NCBI RefSeq assembly: GCF_051014685.1
Contig: NW_027479268.1
Span: 105,446 to 169,445, forward strand
Source of the DNA: Ptiloglossa arizonensis
Lineage: Eukaryota > Arthropoda > Insecta > Hymenoptera > Colletidae
DNA: 64,000 nucleotides
Direction of reading: 5' to 3'
This document shows positions 47,001-58,083 of the stretch, in pieces. The stretch's first letter is position 1; every line of letters begins with the position of its first letter. Under the pieces are notes generated by a model. The model made no database searches. It was not told the origin of the DNA and was given only the letters and a program-made list of their open reading frames with translations. The translations under genes were made by a program, and so were the position numbers.

Positions 47001-48957
47001 AACCGTCTGAGTAGTTTTCCCCTAGGCCGTTCTAGTTATTCGTTTCGAGCATCAGAACTGCGAAAATTTTGAGTTTTTCAAGCGTTTCTTACCTCAAAAC
47101 TGCCTTATCTCGCGAACGGATTGTGCAATTCGCAAAATTTCAGTTGCATCTGAAAGTAGAAGCTTGCCCGAATACAACGGTCTGAGTAGTTTTCCCCTAG
47201 GCCGTTCTAGTTATTCGTTTCGAGCATCAGAACTGCGAAAATTTTGAGTTTTTCAAGCGTTTCTTACCTCAGAACTGCCATATCTCGCGAACGGATTGAC
47301 CAATCCGCAAAATTTCTGTTGCATCTGAAAGTAGAAACTCGCCCGATTACAACCGTCTGAGTTTTTTTCCCCTAGGCCGTTCTAGTTATTCGTTTCGAGC
47401 ATCAGAACTGCGAAAATTTTGAGTTTTTCAAGCGTTTCTTACCTCAAAACTGCCATATCTCGCGAACGGATTGTCCAATTCGCAAAATTTCAGTTGCATC
47501 TGAAAGTAGAAGCTTGCCCGAATACAACGGTCTGAGTAGTTTTCCCCTAGGCCGTTCTAGTTATTCGTTTCGAGCATCAGAACTGCGAAAATTTTGAGTT
47601 TTTCAAGCGTTTCTTACCTCAAAACTGCCATATCTCGCGAACGGATTGACCAATCCGCAAAGTTTCAGTTGCATCTGAAAGTAGAAGCTCGCCCGATTAC
47701 AACGGTCTGAGTAGTTTTCCCCTAGGCCGTTTTAGTTATTCGTTTCGAGCATCAGAACTGCGAAAATTTTGAGTTTTTCAAGCGTTTCTTACCTCAAAAC
47801 TGCCATATCACGCGAACGGATTGACCAATTCGCAAAATTTCAGTTGCATCTGAAAGTAGAAGCTTGCCCGAATACAACGGTCTGAGTAGTTTTCTCCTAG
47901 GCCGTTCTAGTTATTCGTTTCGAGCATCAGAACTGCGAAAATTTTGAGTTTTTCAAGCGTTTCTTACCTCAAAACTGCCATATCTCGCGAACGGATTGAC
48001 CAATCCGCAAAATTTCTGTTGCATCTGAAAGTAGAAACTGGCCCGATTGCAACGGTATGAGTAGTTTTCCCCTAGGCCGTTCTAGTCATTCGTTTCGAGC
48101 ATCAGAACTGCGTAAATTTTGAGTTTTTCAAGCGTTTCTTACCTGAAAACTGCCATATATCGCGAACGGATTGAGCAATCCGCAAAATTTCTGTTGCATC
48201 TGAAAGTAGAAACTCGCCCGATTACAACCGTCTGAGTAGTTTTCCCCTAGGCCGTTCTAGTTATTCGTTTCGAGCATCAGAACTGCGAAAATTTTGAGTT
48301 TTTCAAGCGTTTCTTACCTCAAAACTGCCTTATCTCGCGAACGGATTGTGCAATTCGCAAAATTTCAGTTGCATCTGAAAGTAGAAGCTTGCCCGAATAC
48401 AACGGTCTGAGTAGTTTTCCCCTAGGCCGTTCTAGTTATTCGTTTCGAGCATCAGAACTGCGAAAATTTTGAGTTTTTCAAGCGTTTCTTACCTCAGAAC
48501 TGCCATATCTCGCGAACGGATTGACCAATCCGCAAAATTTCTGTTGCATCTGAAAGTAGAAACTCGCCCGATTACAACCGTCTGAGTTTTTTTCCCCTAG
48601 GCCGTTCTAGTTATTCGTTTCGAGCATCAGAACTGCGAAAATTTTGAGTTTTTCAAGCGTTTCTTACCTCAAAACTGCCATATCTCGCGAACGGATTGTC
48701 CAATTCGCAAAATTTCAGTTGCATCTGAAAGTAGAAGCTTGCCCGAATACAACGGTCTGAGTAGTTTTCCCCTAGGCCGTTCTAGTTATTCGTTTCGAGC
48801 ATCAGAACTGCGAAAATTTTGAGTTTTTCAAGCGTTTCTTACCTCAAAACTGCCATATCTCGCGAACGGATTGACCAATCCGCAAAGTTTCAGTTGCATC
48901 TGAAAGTAGAAGCTCGCCCGATTACAACGGTCTGAGTAGTTTTCCCCTAGGCCGTTT
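44058..48957 (+). repeat. 14-monomer tandem duplication, 2 x 2,450 bp
   Basis: 44,058-46,507 and 46,508-48,957 match unit for unit. Inside each copy a 7-monomer phrase (1,225 bp) is itself repeated: 'ttgtgc' markers are at 44,671, 45,896, 47,121 and 48,346. The phrase is cctgaaaac/aaccgtc, ccttatc/ttgtgc, F-type, ttgtcc T-type and an aaagtttcag unit. It ends variously, as 'atatcacgcg'/'tctcctagg' plus E-type, or as two other units. Confidence 0.9.
46361..46535 (+). repeat. Hybrid junction monomer of the 2,450-bp duplication
   Basis: The body is the 'aaagtttcag'/'agctcgcccgattac' type, as at 45,136 and 48,811. The tail has 'gttccagtc', which belongs to the T-type unit at 43,912. The switch lies between local 113 and 147 (46,473-46,507). 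The intact parents sit at the two outer ends of the duplicated pair. Confidence 0.87.
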
Positions 48958-49160
48958 TAGTTATTCGTTTCGAGCATCAGAACTGCGAAAATTTTGAGTT
49001 TTTCAAGCGTTTCTTACCTCAAAACTGCCATATCACGCGAACGGATTGACCAATTCGCAAAATTTCAGTTGCATCTGAAAGTAGAAGCTTGCCCGAATAC
49101 AACGGTCTGAGTAGTTTTCTCCTAGGCCGTTCTAGTTATTCGTTTCGAGCATCAGAACTG

Positions 49161-49335
49161 CGAAAATTTTGAGTTTTTCAAGCGTTTCTTACATCAAAAC
49201 TGCCATATCTCGCGAACGGATTGACCAATCCGCAAAATTTCTGTTGCATCTGAAAGTAGAAACAGGCCCGATTACAACGGTGTGAGTAGGTTTCCCCTAG
49301 GCCGTTCTAGTTATTCGTTTCGAGCTTCAGAACTG
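49161..49335 (+). repeat. G-type monomer ('acatcaaaac', 'gtgtgagtagg')
   Basis: Diagnostic set: C to A giving 'cttacatcaaaac', 'gaaacaggcccg' at 103-105, 'cggtgtgagtaggtttcc', and 'gagcttcag' in the tail. Found at 43,212, 43,562, 49,161, 49,511, 53,185, 53,535 and 60,708. The first six form three pairs, each 350 bp apart with one A-type-like unit between them. That pair is a good probe for the right-domain HOR. Confidence 0.92.
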
Positions 49336-50909
49336 CGAAAATTTTGAGTTTTTCAAGCGTTTCTTACCTCAAAACTGCCATATCTCGCGAACGGATTGAC
49401 CAATCCGCAAAATTTCTGTTGCATCTGAAAGTAGAAACTCGCCCGATTACAACGGTCTGAGTAGTTTTCCCCTAGGCCGTTCTAGTCATTCGTTTCGAGC
49501 ATCAGAACTGCGTAAATTTTGAGTTTTTCAAGCGTTTCTTACATCAAAACTGCCATATCTCGCGAACGGATTGACCAATCCGCAAAATTTCTGTTGCATC
49601 TGAAAGTAGAAACAGGCCCGATTACAACGGTGTGAGTAGGTTTCCCCTAGGCCGTTCTAGTTATTCGTTTCGAGCTTCAGAACTGCGAAAATTTTGAGTT
49701 TTTCAAGCGTTTCTTACCTCAAAACTGCCATATCTCGCGAACGGATTGACCAATCCGCAAAATTTCTGTTGCATCTGAAAGTAGAAACTCGCCCGATTAC
49801 AACGGTCTGAGTAGTTTTCCCCTAGGCCGTTCTAGTCATTCGTTTCGAGCATCAGAACTGCGTAAATTTTGAGTTTTTCAAGCGTTTCTTACCTCAAAAC
49901 TGCCATATCTCGCGAACGGATTGACCAATCCGCAAAATTTCTGTTGCAACTGAAAGTAGAAACTGGCCCGATTACAACGGTATGAGTAGTTTTCCCCTAG
50001 GCCGTTCTAGTCATTCGTTTCGAGCATCAGAACTGCGTAAATTTTGAATTTTTCAAGCGTTTCTTACCTGAAAACTGCCATATATCGCGAACGGATTGAG
50101 CAATCCGCAAAATTTCTGTTGCATCTGAAAGTAGAAACTCGCCCGATTACAACGGTCTGAGTAGTTTTCCCCTAGGCCGTTCTAGTTATTCGTTTCGAGC
50201 ATCAGAACTGCGAAAATTTTGAGTTTTCAAGCGTTTCTTACCTCAAAACTGCCATATCTCGCGAACGGATTGACCAATTCGCAAAATTTCAGTTGCATCT
50301 GAAAGTAGAAGCTTGCCCGAATACAACGGTCTGAGTAGTTTTCCCCTAGGCCGTTCCAGTCATTCGTTTCGAGCATCAGAACTGCGTAAATTTTGAGTTT
50401 TTCAAGCGTTTCTTACCTCAAAACTGCCATATCTCGCGAACGGATTGACCAATCCGCAAAATTTCTGTTGCATCTGAAAGTAGAAACTGGCCCGATTACA
50501 ACGGTATGAGTAGTTTTCCCCTAGGCCGTTCTAGTTATTCGTTTCGAGCATCAGAACTGCGAAAATTTTGAGTTTTTCAAGCGTTTCTTACCTCAAAACT
50601 GCCATATCTCGCGAACGGATTGACCAATCCGCAAAATTTCTGTTGCATCTGAAAGTAGAAACTCGCCCGATTACAACGGTCTGAGTAGTTTTCCCCTAGG
50701 CCGTTCTAGTCATTCGTTTCGAGCATCAGAACTGCGTAAATTTTGAGTTTTTCAAGCGTTTCTTACCTGAAAACTGCCATATATCGCGAACGGATTGAGC
50801 AATCCGCAAAATTTCTGTTGCATCTGAAAGTAGAAACTCGCCCGATTACAACCGTCTGAGTAGTTTTCCCCTAGGCCGTTCTAGTTATTCGTTTCGAGCA
50901 TCAGAACTG

Positions 50910-51084
50910 CGAAAATTTTGAGTTTTTCAAGCGTTTCTTACCTCAAAACTGCCTTATCTCGCGAACGGATTGTGCAATTCGCAAAATTTCAGTTGCATCT
51001 GAAAGTAGAAGCTTGCCCGAATACAACGGTCTGAGTAGTTTTCCCCTAGGCCGTTCTAGTTATTCGTTTCGAGCATCAGAACTG
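50910..51084 (+). repeat. T-derived monomer with 'ccttatc' and 'ttgtgcaattcg'
   Basis: A T-type derivative with 'ctgccttatctcg' and a changed dyad centre ('ttgtgcaattcg' or 'ttgtccaattcg'). The 'tgtgc' form is at 44,611, 45,836, 47,061, 48,286, 50,910, 52,310 and 54,934. The 'tgtcc' form with 'ccttatc' is at 36,387, 38,487, 39,537 and 58,959. It is regularly preceded by a 'cctgaaaac/aaccgtc' unit and followed by F-type, a fixed three-monomer phrase in the right domain. Confidence 0.88.
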
Positions 51085-51784
51085 CGAAAATTTTGAGTTT
51101 TTCAAGCGTTTCTTACCTCAGAACTGCCATATCTCGCGAACGGATTGACCAATCCGCAAAATTTCTGTTGCATCTGAAAGTAGAAACTCGCCCGATTACA
51201 ACCGTCTGAGTTTTTTTCCCCTAGGCCGTTCTAGTTATTCGTTTCGAGCATCAGAACTGCGAAAATTTTGAGTTTTTCAAGCGTTTCTTACCTCAAAACT
51301 GCCATATCTCGCGAACGGATTGTCCAATTCGCAAAATTTCAGTTGCATCTGAAAGTAGAAGCTTGCCCGAATACAACGGTCTGAGTAGTTTTCCCCTAGG
51401 CCGTTCTAGTTATTCGTTTCGAGCATCAGAACTGCGAAAATTTTGAGTTTTTCAAGCGTTTCTTACCTCAGAACTGCCATATCTCGCGAACGGATTGACC
51501 AATCCGCAAAATTTCTGTTGCATCTGAAAGTAGAAACTCGCCCGATTACAACGGTCTGAGTAGTTTTCCCCTAGGCCGTTCTAGTCATTCGTTTCGAGCA
51601 TCAGAACTGCGTAAATTTTGAGTTTTTCAAGCGTTTCTTACCTCAAAACTGCCATATCTCGCGAACGGATTGACCAATCCGCAAAATTTCTGTTGCAACT
51701 GAAAGTAGAAACTGGCCCGATTGCAACGGTATGAGTAGTTTTCCCCTAGGCCCTTCTAGTTATTCGTTTCGAGCATCAGAACTG

Positions 51785-51959
51785 GGAAAATTTTGAGTTT
51801 TTCAAGCGTTTCTTACCTCGAAACTGCCATATATCGCGAACGGATTGACCAATTCGCAAAATTTCAGTTGCATCTGAAAGTAGAAGCTTGCCCGAATACA
51901 ACGGTCTGAGTAGTTTTCTCCTAGGCCGTTCTAGTTATTCGTTTCGAGCATCAGAACTG
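51785..51959 (+). repeat. Hybrid junction monomer of the 4,024-bp duplication
   Basis: The left side is I-type ('actgggaaaa', 'cctcgaaac', 'atatatcgcg'). The right side is T-type ('caattcgc', 'gaagcttgcccgaatac', 'ttttctcctagg'), as at 47,761. The switch is confined to local 50-69 (51,834-51,853), the TCGCGA/dyad core common to all subtypes. It is the only I-type start in the window without the 'gaaattag' right half. Confidence 0.93.
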
Positions 51960-54900
51960 CGAAAATTTTGAGTTTTTCAAGCGTTTCTTACCTCAAAACT
52001 GCCATATCTCGCGAACGGATTGACCAATCCGCAAAATTTCTGTTGCATCTGAAAGTAGAAACTGGCCCGATTGCAACGGTATGAGTAGTTTTCCCCTAGG
52101 CCGTTCTAGTCATTCGTTTCGAGCATCAGAACTGCGTAAATTTTGAGTTTTTCAAGCGTTTCTTACCTGAAAACTGCCATATATCGCGAACGGATTGAGC
52201 AATCCGCAAAATTTCTGTTGCATCTGAAAGTAGAAACTCGCCCGATTACAACCGTCTGAGTAGTTTTCCCCTAGGCCGTTCTAGTTATTCGTTTCGAGCA
52301 TCAGAACTGCGAAAATTTTGAGTTTTTCAAGCGTTTCTTACCTCAAAACTGCCTTATCTCGCGAACGGATTGTGCAATTCGCAAAATTTCAGTTGCATCT
52401 GAAAGTAGAAGCTTGCCCGAATACAACGGTCTGAGTAGTTTTCCCCTAGGCCGTTCTAGTTATTCGTTTCGAGCATCAGAACTGCGAAAATTTTGAGTTT
52501 TTCAAGCGTTTCTTACCTCAGAACTGCCATATCTCGCGAACGGATTGACCAATCCGCAAAATTTCTGTTGCATCTGAAAGTAGAAACTCGCCCGATTACA
52601 ACCGTCTGAGTTTTTTTCCCCTAGGCCGTTCTAGTTATTCGTTTCGAGCATCAGAACTGCGAAAATTTTGAGTTTTTCAAGCGTTTCTTACCTCAAAACT
52701 GCCATATCTCGCGAACGGATTGTCCAATTCGCAAAATTTCAGTTGCATCTGAAAGTAGAAGCTTGCCCGAATACAACGGTCTGAGTAGTTTTCCCCTAGG
52801 CCGTTCTAGTTATTCGTTTCGAGCATCAGAACTGCGAAAATTTTGAGTTTTTCAAGCGTTTCTTACCTCAAAACTGCCATATCTCGCGAACGGATTGACC
52901 AATCCGCAAAGTTTCAGTTGCATCTGAAAGTAGAAGCTCGCCCGATTACAACGGTCTGAGTAGTTTTCCCCTAGGCCGTTTTAGTTATTCGTTTCGAGCA
53001 TCAGAACTGCGAAAATTTTGAGTTTTTCAAGCGTTTCTTACCTCAAAACTGCCATATCACGCGAACGGATTGACCAATTCGCAAAATTTCAGTTGCATCT
53101 GAAAGTAGAAGCTTGCCCGAATACAACGGTCTGAGTAGTTTTCTCCTAGGCCGTTCTAGTTATTCGTTTCGAGCATCAGAACTGCGAAAATTTTGAGTTT
53201 TTCAAGCGTTTCTTACATCAAAACTGCCATATCTCGCGAACGGATTGACCAATCCGCAAAATTTCTGTTGCATCTGAAAGTAGAAACAGGCCCGATTACA
53301 ACGGTGTGAGTAGGTTTCCCCTAGGCCGTTCTAGTTATTCGTTTCGAGCTTCAGAACTGCGAAAATTTTGAGTTTTTCAAGCGTTTCTTACCTCAAAACT
53401 GCCATATCTCGCGAACGGATTGACCAATCCGCAAAATTTCTGTTGCATCTGAAAGTAGAAACTCGCCCGATTACAACGGTCTGAGTAGTTTTCCCCTAGG
53501 CCGTTCTAGTCATTCGTTTCGAGCATCAGAACTGCGTAAATTTTGAGTTTTTCAAGCGTTTCTTACATCAAAACTGCCATATCTCGCGAACGGATTGACC
53601 AATCCGCAAAATTTCTGTTGCATCTGAAAGTAGAAACAGGCCCGATTACAACGGTGTGAGTAGGTTTCCCCTAGGCCGTTCTAGTTATTCGTTTCGAGCT
53701 TCAGAACTGCGAAAATTTTGAGTTTTTCAAGCGTTTCTTACCTCAAAACTGCCATATCTCGCGAACGGATTGACCAATCCGCAAAATTTCTGTTGCATCT
53801 GAAAGTAGAAACTCGCCCGATTACAACGGTCTGAGTAGTTTTCCCCTAGGCCGTTCTAGTCATTCGTTTCGAGCATCAGAACTGCGTAAATTTTGAGTTT
53901 TTCAAGCGTTTCTTACCTCAAAACTGCCATATCTCGCGAACGGATTGACCAATCCGCAAAATTTCTGTTGCAACTGAAAGTAGAAACTGGCCCGATTACA
54001 ACGGTATGAGTAGTTTTCCCCTAGGCCGTTCTAGTCATTCGTTTCGAGCATCAGAACTGCGTAAATTTTGAATTTTTCAAGCGTTTCTTACCTGAAAACT
54101 GCCATATATCGCGAACGGATTGAGCAATCCGCAAAATTTCTGTTGCATCTGAAAGTAGAAACTCGCCCGATTACAACGGTCTGAGTAGTTTTCCCCTAGG
54201 CCGTTCTAGTTATTCGTTTCGAGCATCAGAACTGCGAAAATTTTGAGTTTTCAAGCGTTTCTTACCTCAAAACTGCCATATCTCGCGAACGGATTGACCA
54301 ATTCGCAAAATTTCAGTTGCATCTGAAAGTAGAAGCTTGCCCGAATACAACGGTCTGAGTAGTTTTCCCCTAGGCCGTTCCAGTCATTCGTTTCGAGCAT
54401 CAGAACTGCGTAAATTTTGAGTTTTTCAAGCGTTTCTTACCTCAAAACTGCCATATCTCGCGAACGGATTGACCAATCCGCAAAATTTCTGTTGCATCTG
54501 AAAGTAGAAACTGGCCCGATTACAACGGTATGAGTAGTTTTCCCCTAGGCCGTTCTAGTTATTCGTTTCGAGCATCAGAACTGCGAAAATTTTGAGTTTT
54601 TCAAGCGTTTCTTACCTCAAAACTGCCATATCTCGCGAACGGATTGACCAATCCGCAAAATTTCTGTTGCATCTGAAAGTAGAAACTCGCCCGATTACAA
54701 CGGTCTGAGTAGTTTTCCCCTAGGCCGTTCTAGTCATTCGTTTCGAGCATCAGAACTGCGTAAATTTTGAGTTTTTCAAGCGTTTCTTACCTGAAAACTG
54801 CCATATATCGCGAACGGATTGAGCAATCCGCAAAATTTCTGTTGCATCTGAAAGTAGAAACTCGCCCGATTACAACCGTCTGAGTAGTTTTCCCCTAGGC

Positions 54901-55877
54901 CGTTCTAGTTATTCGTTTCGAGCATCAGAACTGCGAAAATTTTGAGTTTTTCAAGCGTTTCTTACCTCAAAACTGCCTTATCTCGCGAACGGATTGTGCA
55001 ATTCGCAAAATTTCAGTTGCATCTGAAAGTAGAAGCTTGCCCGAATACAACGGTCTGAGTAGTTTTCCCCTAGGCCGTTCTAGTTATTCGTTTCGAGCAT
55101 CAGAACTGCGAAAATTTTGAGTTTTTCAAGCGTTTCTTACCTCAGAACTGCCATATCTCGCGAACGGATTGACCAATCCGCAAAATTTCTGTTGCATCTG
55201 AAAGTAGAAACTCGCCCGATTACAACCGTCTGAGTTTTTTTCCCCTAGGCCGTTCTAGTTATTCGTTTCGAGCATCAGAACTGCGAAAATTTTGAGTTTT
55301 TCAAGCGTTTCTTACCTCAAAACTGCCATATCTCGCGAACGGATTGTCCAATTCGCAAAATTTCAGTTGCATCTGAAAGTAGAAGCTTGCCCGAATACAA
55401 CGGTCTGAGTAGTTTTCCCCTAGGCCGTTCTAGTTATTCGTTTCGAGCATCAGAACTGCGAAAATTTTGAGTTTTTCAAGCGTTTCTTACCTCAGAACTG
55501 CCATATCTCGCGAACGGATTGACCAATCCGCAAAATTTCTGTTGCATCTGAAAGTAGAAACTCGCCCGATTACAACGGTCTGAGTAGTTTTCCCCTAGGC
55601 CGTTCTAGTCATTCGTTTCGAGCATCAGAACTGCGTAAATTTTGAGTTTTTCAAGCGTTTCTTACCTCAAAACTGCCATATCTCGCGAACGGATTGACCA
55701 ATCCGCAAAATTTCTGTTGCAACTGAAAGTAGAAACTGGCCCGATTGCAACGGTATGAGTAGTTTTCCCCTAGGCCCTTCTAGTTATTCGTTTCGAGCAT
55801 CAGAACTGGGAAAATTTTGAGTTTTTCAAGCGTTTCTTACCTCGAAACTGCCATATATCGCGAACGGATTGACCAAT
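51854..55877 (+). repeat. 23-monomer duplication, copy 2 (4,024 bp)
   Basis: Tandem repeat of 47,830-51,853. The length is 23 x 175 minus one for the shared deletion at 54,235. It continues into an intact I-type unit at 55,809, whereas copy 1 ends in the hybrid. This is the largest exact-looking tandem duplication in the window and probably among the most recent. Confidence 0.92.
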
Positions 55878-55983
55878 CCGCAAAATTTCTGTTGCATCTG
55901 AAATTAGAAACTCGCCCGATTAGAACGGTCTGAGTAGTTTTCCCCTAGGCCGTTCTAGTCATTCGTTTCGAGCAGCAGAACTG
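55809..55983 (+). repeat. I-type monomer ('actgggaaaa', 'gaaattag', 'gattagaacgg')
   Basis: The most divergent common subtype. It starts with G instead of C ('actgggaaaa') and is preceded by 'ggcccttctag'. It has 'cctcgaaac', 'atatatcgcg', 'gaaattagaaactcg' and 'gattagaacgg', and the next boundary reads 'gagcagcag'. Complete copies start at 36,912, 40,412, 55,809 and 57,559. A hybrid copy starts at 51,785. Confidence 0.9.
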
Positions 55984-56858
55984 CGTAAATTTTGAGTTTT
56001 TCAAGCGTTTCTTACCTAAAAACGGCCATATCTCGCGAACGGATTGACAAATCCGCAAAGTTTCAGTTGCATCTGAAAGTAGAAGCTCGCCCGATTACAA
56101 CGGTCTGAGTAGTTTTCCCCTAGGCCGTTCTAGTTATTCGTTTCGAGCATCAGAACTGCGAAAATTTTGAGTTTTTCAAGCGTTTCTTACCTCAAAACTG
56201 CCATATCTCGCGAACGGATTGACCAATCCGCAAAATTTCTGTTGCATCTGAAAGTAGAAACTGGCCCGATTACAACGGTATGAGTAGGTTTCCCCTAGGC
56301 CGTTCTAGTTATTCGTTTCGAGCATCAGAACTGCGAAAATTTTGAGTTTTTCAAGCGTTTCTTACCTCAAAACTGCCATATCTCGCGAACGGATTGACCA
56401 ATCCGCAAAATTTCTGTTGCATCTGAAAGTAGAAACTCGCCCGATTACAACGGTCTGAGTAGTTTTCCCCTAGGCCGTTCTAGTCATTCGTTTCGAGCAT
56501 CAGAACTGCGTAAATTTTGAGTTTTTCAAGCGTTTCTTACCTCAAAACTGCCATATCTCGCGAACGGATTGACCAATCCGCAAAATTTCTGTTGCATCTG
56601 AAAGTAGAAACTGGCCCGATTACAACGGTATGAGTAGTTTTCCCCTAGGCCGTTCTAGTCATTCGTTTCGAGCATCAGAACTGCGTAAATTTTGAGTTTT
56701 TCAAGCGTTTCTTACCTCAAAACTGCCATATCTCGCGAACGGATTGACCAATCCGCAAAATTTCTGTTGCAACTGAAAGTCGAAACTGGCCCGATTACAA
56801 CGGTATGAGTAGTTTTCCCCTAGGCCGTTCTAGTTATTCGTTTCGAGAATCAGAACTG

Positions 56859-57033
56859 CGAAAATTTTGAGTTTTTCAAGCGTTTCTTACCTCGAAACTG
56901 CCATATATCGCGAACGGATTGACCAATCCGCAAAATTTCTGTTGCATCTGAAATTAGAAACACGCCCGATTACAACGGTCTGAGTAGTTTTCCCCTAGGC
57001 CGTTCTAGTCATTCGTTTCGAGCAGCAGAACTG
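56859..57033 (+). repeat. H-type monomer ('gaaattagaaacacg')
   Basis: Related to I-type but with a normal start and 'aaacacgcccg' in place of 'aaactcgcccg'. It keeps 'cctcgaaac', 'atatatcgcg', 'gaaattag' and, in most copies, the following 'gagcagcag'. Copies start at 37,962, 41,812, 56,859, 58,434 and 59,659, and 39,012 carries its right half only. The preceding monomer is usually the 'gcaactg' E-type, and 'cgttttgagc' leads into the copies at 41,812, 58,434 and 59,659. Confidence 0.88.
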
Positions 57034-57208
57034 CGTAAATTTTGAGTTTTTCAAGCGTTTCTTACCTCAAAACTGCCATATCTCGCGAACGGATTGACCA
57101 ATCCGCAAAATTTCTGTTGCATCTGAAAGTAGAAACTCGCCCGATTACAACGGTCTGAGTAGTTTTCCCCTAGGCCGTTCTAGTCATTCGTTTCGAGCAT
57201 CAGAACTG

Positions 57209-57383
57209 CGTAAATTTTGAGTTTTTCAAGCGTTTCTTACCTGAAAACTGCCATATATCGCGAACGGATTGAGCAATCCGCAAAATTTCTGTTGCATCTG
57301 AAAGTAGAAACTCGCCCGATTACAACCGTCTGAGTAGTTTTCCCCTAGGCCGTTCTAGTCATTCGTTTCGAGCATCAGAACTG
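57209..57383 (+). repeat. Hybrid monomer at a 10-monomer deletion point
   Basis: The body matches 38,312 ('cctgaaaac', 'gagcaat', 'aaccgtctgag'). The tail is 'gttctagtcatt', as at the end of 40,062, where 38,312 has 'gttctagttatt'. The following unit matches 40,237. The switch is between local 120 and 151 (57,328-57,359). Relative to the left copy, exactly 1,750 bp are missing, consistent with the offset falling from 18,897 to 17,147. Confidence 0.82.
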
Positions 57384-58083
57384 CGTAAATTTTGAGTTTT
57401 TCAAGCGTTTCTTACCTCAAAACTGCCATTTCTCGCGAACGGATTGACCAATCCGCAAAATTTCTGTTGCAACTGAAAGTAGAAACTGGCTCGATTGCAA
57501 CGGTATGAGTAGTTTTCCCCTAGGCCCTTCTAGTTATTCGTTTCGAGCATCAGAACTGGGAAAATTTTGAGTTTTTCAAGCGTTTCTTACCTCGAAACTG
57601 CCATATATCGCGAACGGATTGACCAATCCGCAAAATTTCTGTTGCATCTGAAATTAGAAACTCGCCCGATTAGAACGGTCTGAGTAGTTTTCCCCTAGGC
57701 CGTTCTAGTCATTCGTTTCGAGCAGCAGAACTGCGTAAATTTTGAGTTTTTCAAGCGTTTCTTACCTAAAAACGGCCATATCTCGCGAACGGATTGACAA
57801 ATCCGCAAAGTTTCAGTTGCATCTGAAAGTAGAAGCTCGCCCGATTACAACGGTCTGAGTAGTTTTCCCCTAGGCCGTTTTAGTTATTCGTTTCGAGCAT
57901 CAGAACTGCGAAAATTTTGAGTGTTTCAAGCTTTTCTTACCTCAAAACTGCCATATCTCGCGAACGGATTGACCAATCCGCAAAATTTCTGTTGCATCTG
58001 AAAGTAGAAACTGGCCCGATTACAACGGTATGAGTAGGTTTCCCCTAGGCCGTTCTAGTTATTCGTTTCGAGCATCAGAACTG

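Larger units (their letters stand above)
47830..51853 (+). repeat. 23-monomer duplication, copy 1 (4,024 bp)
   Basis: Runs from within a T-type 'atatcacgcg' unit to within the hybrid at 51,785. It contains a 7-mer phrase, the G-type pair (49,161 and 49,511), 'gaatttttc' (50,036), the one-base-deleted 'gagttttcaag' unit (50,211), 'gttccagtc', a second phrase from 50,735, and the start of I-type. Every marker tested lies 4,024 bp before its partner: 49,280 and 53,304; 48,346 and 52,370; 50,970 and 54,994; 51,784 and 55,808. I saw no difference between the copies by eye. Confidence 0.92.
55634..57383 (+). repeat. Long-range duplicate of 36,737-38,486
   Basis: Ten monomers in the same order as the block 18.9 kb to the left, with few private differences (for example 'gagaatcag' before 56,859). 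After 57,383 it skips the ten monomers found at 38,487-40,236 and resumes with the equivalent of 40,237. Confidence 0.87.

Noticed and set aside
47830..55877. The 23-mer duplication as an assembly artefact
   Set aside because: It cannot be excluded from sequence alone. An artefactual join would not normally create a hybrid monomer at an in-register homologous point, and similar hybrids mark other duplications of different size, so a biological origin is preferred.
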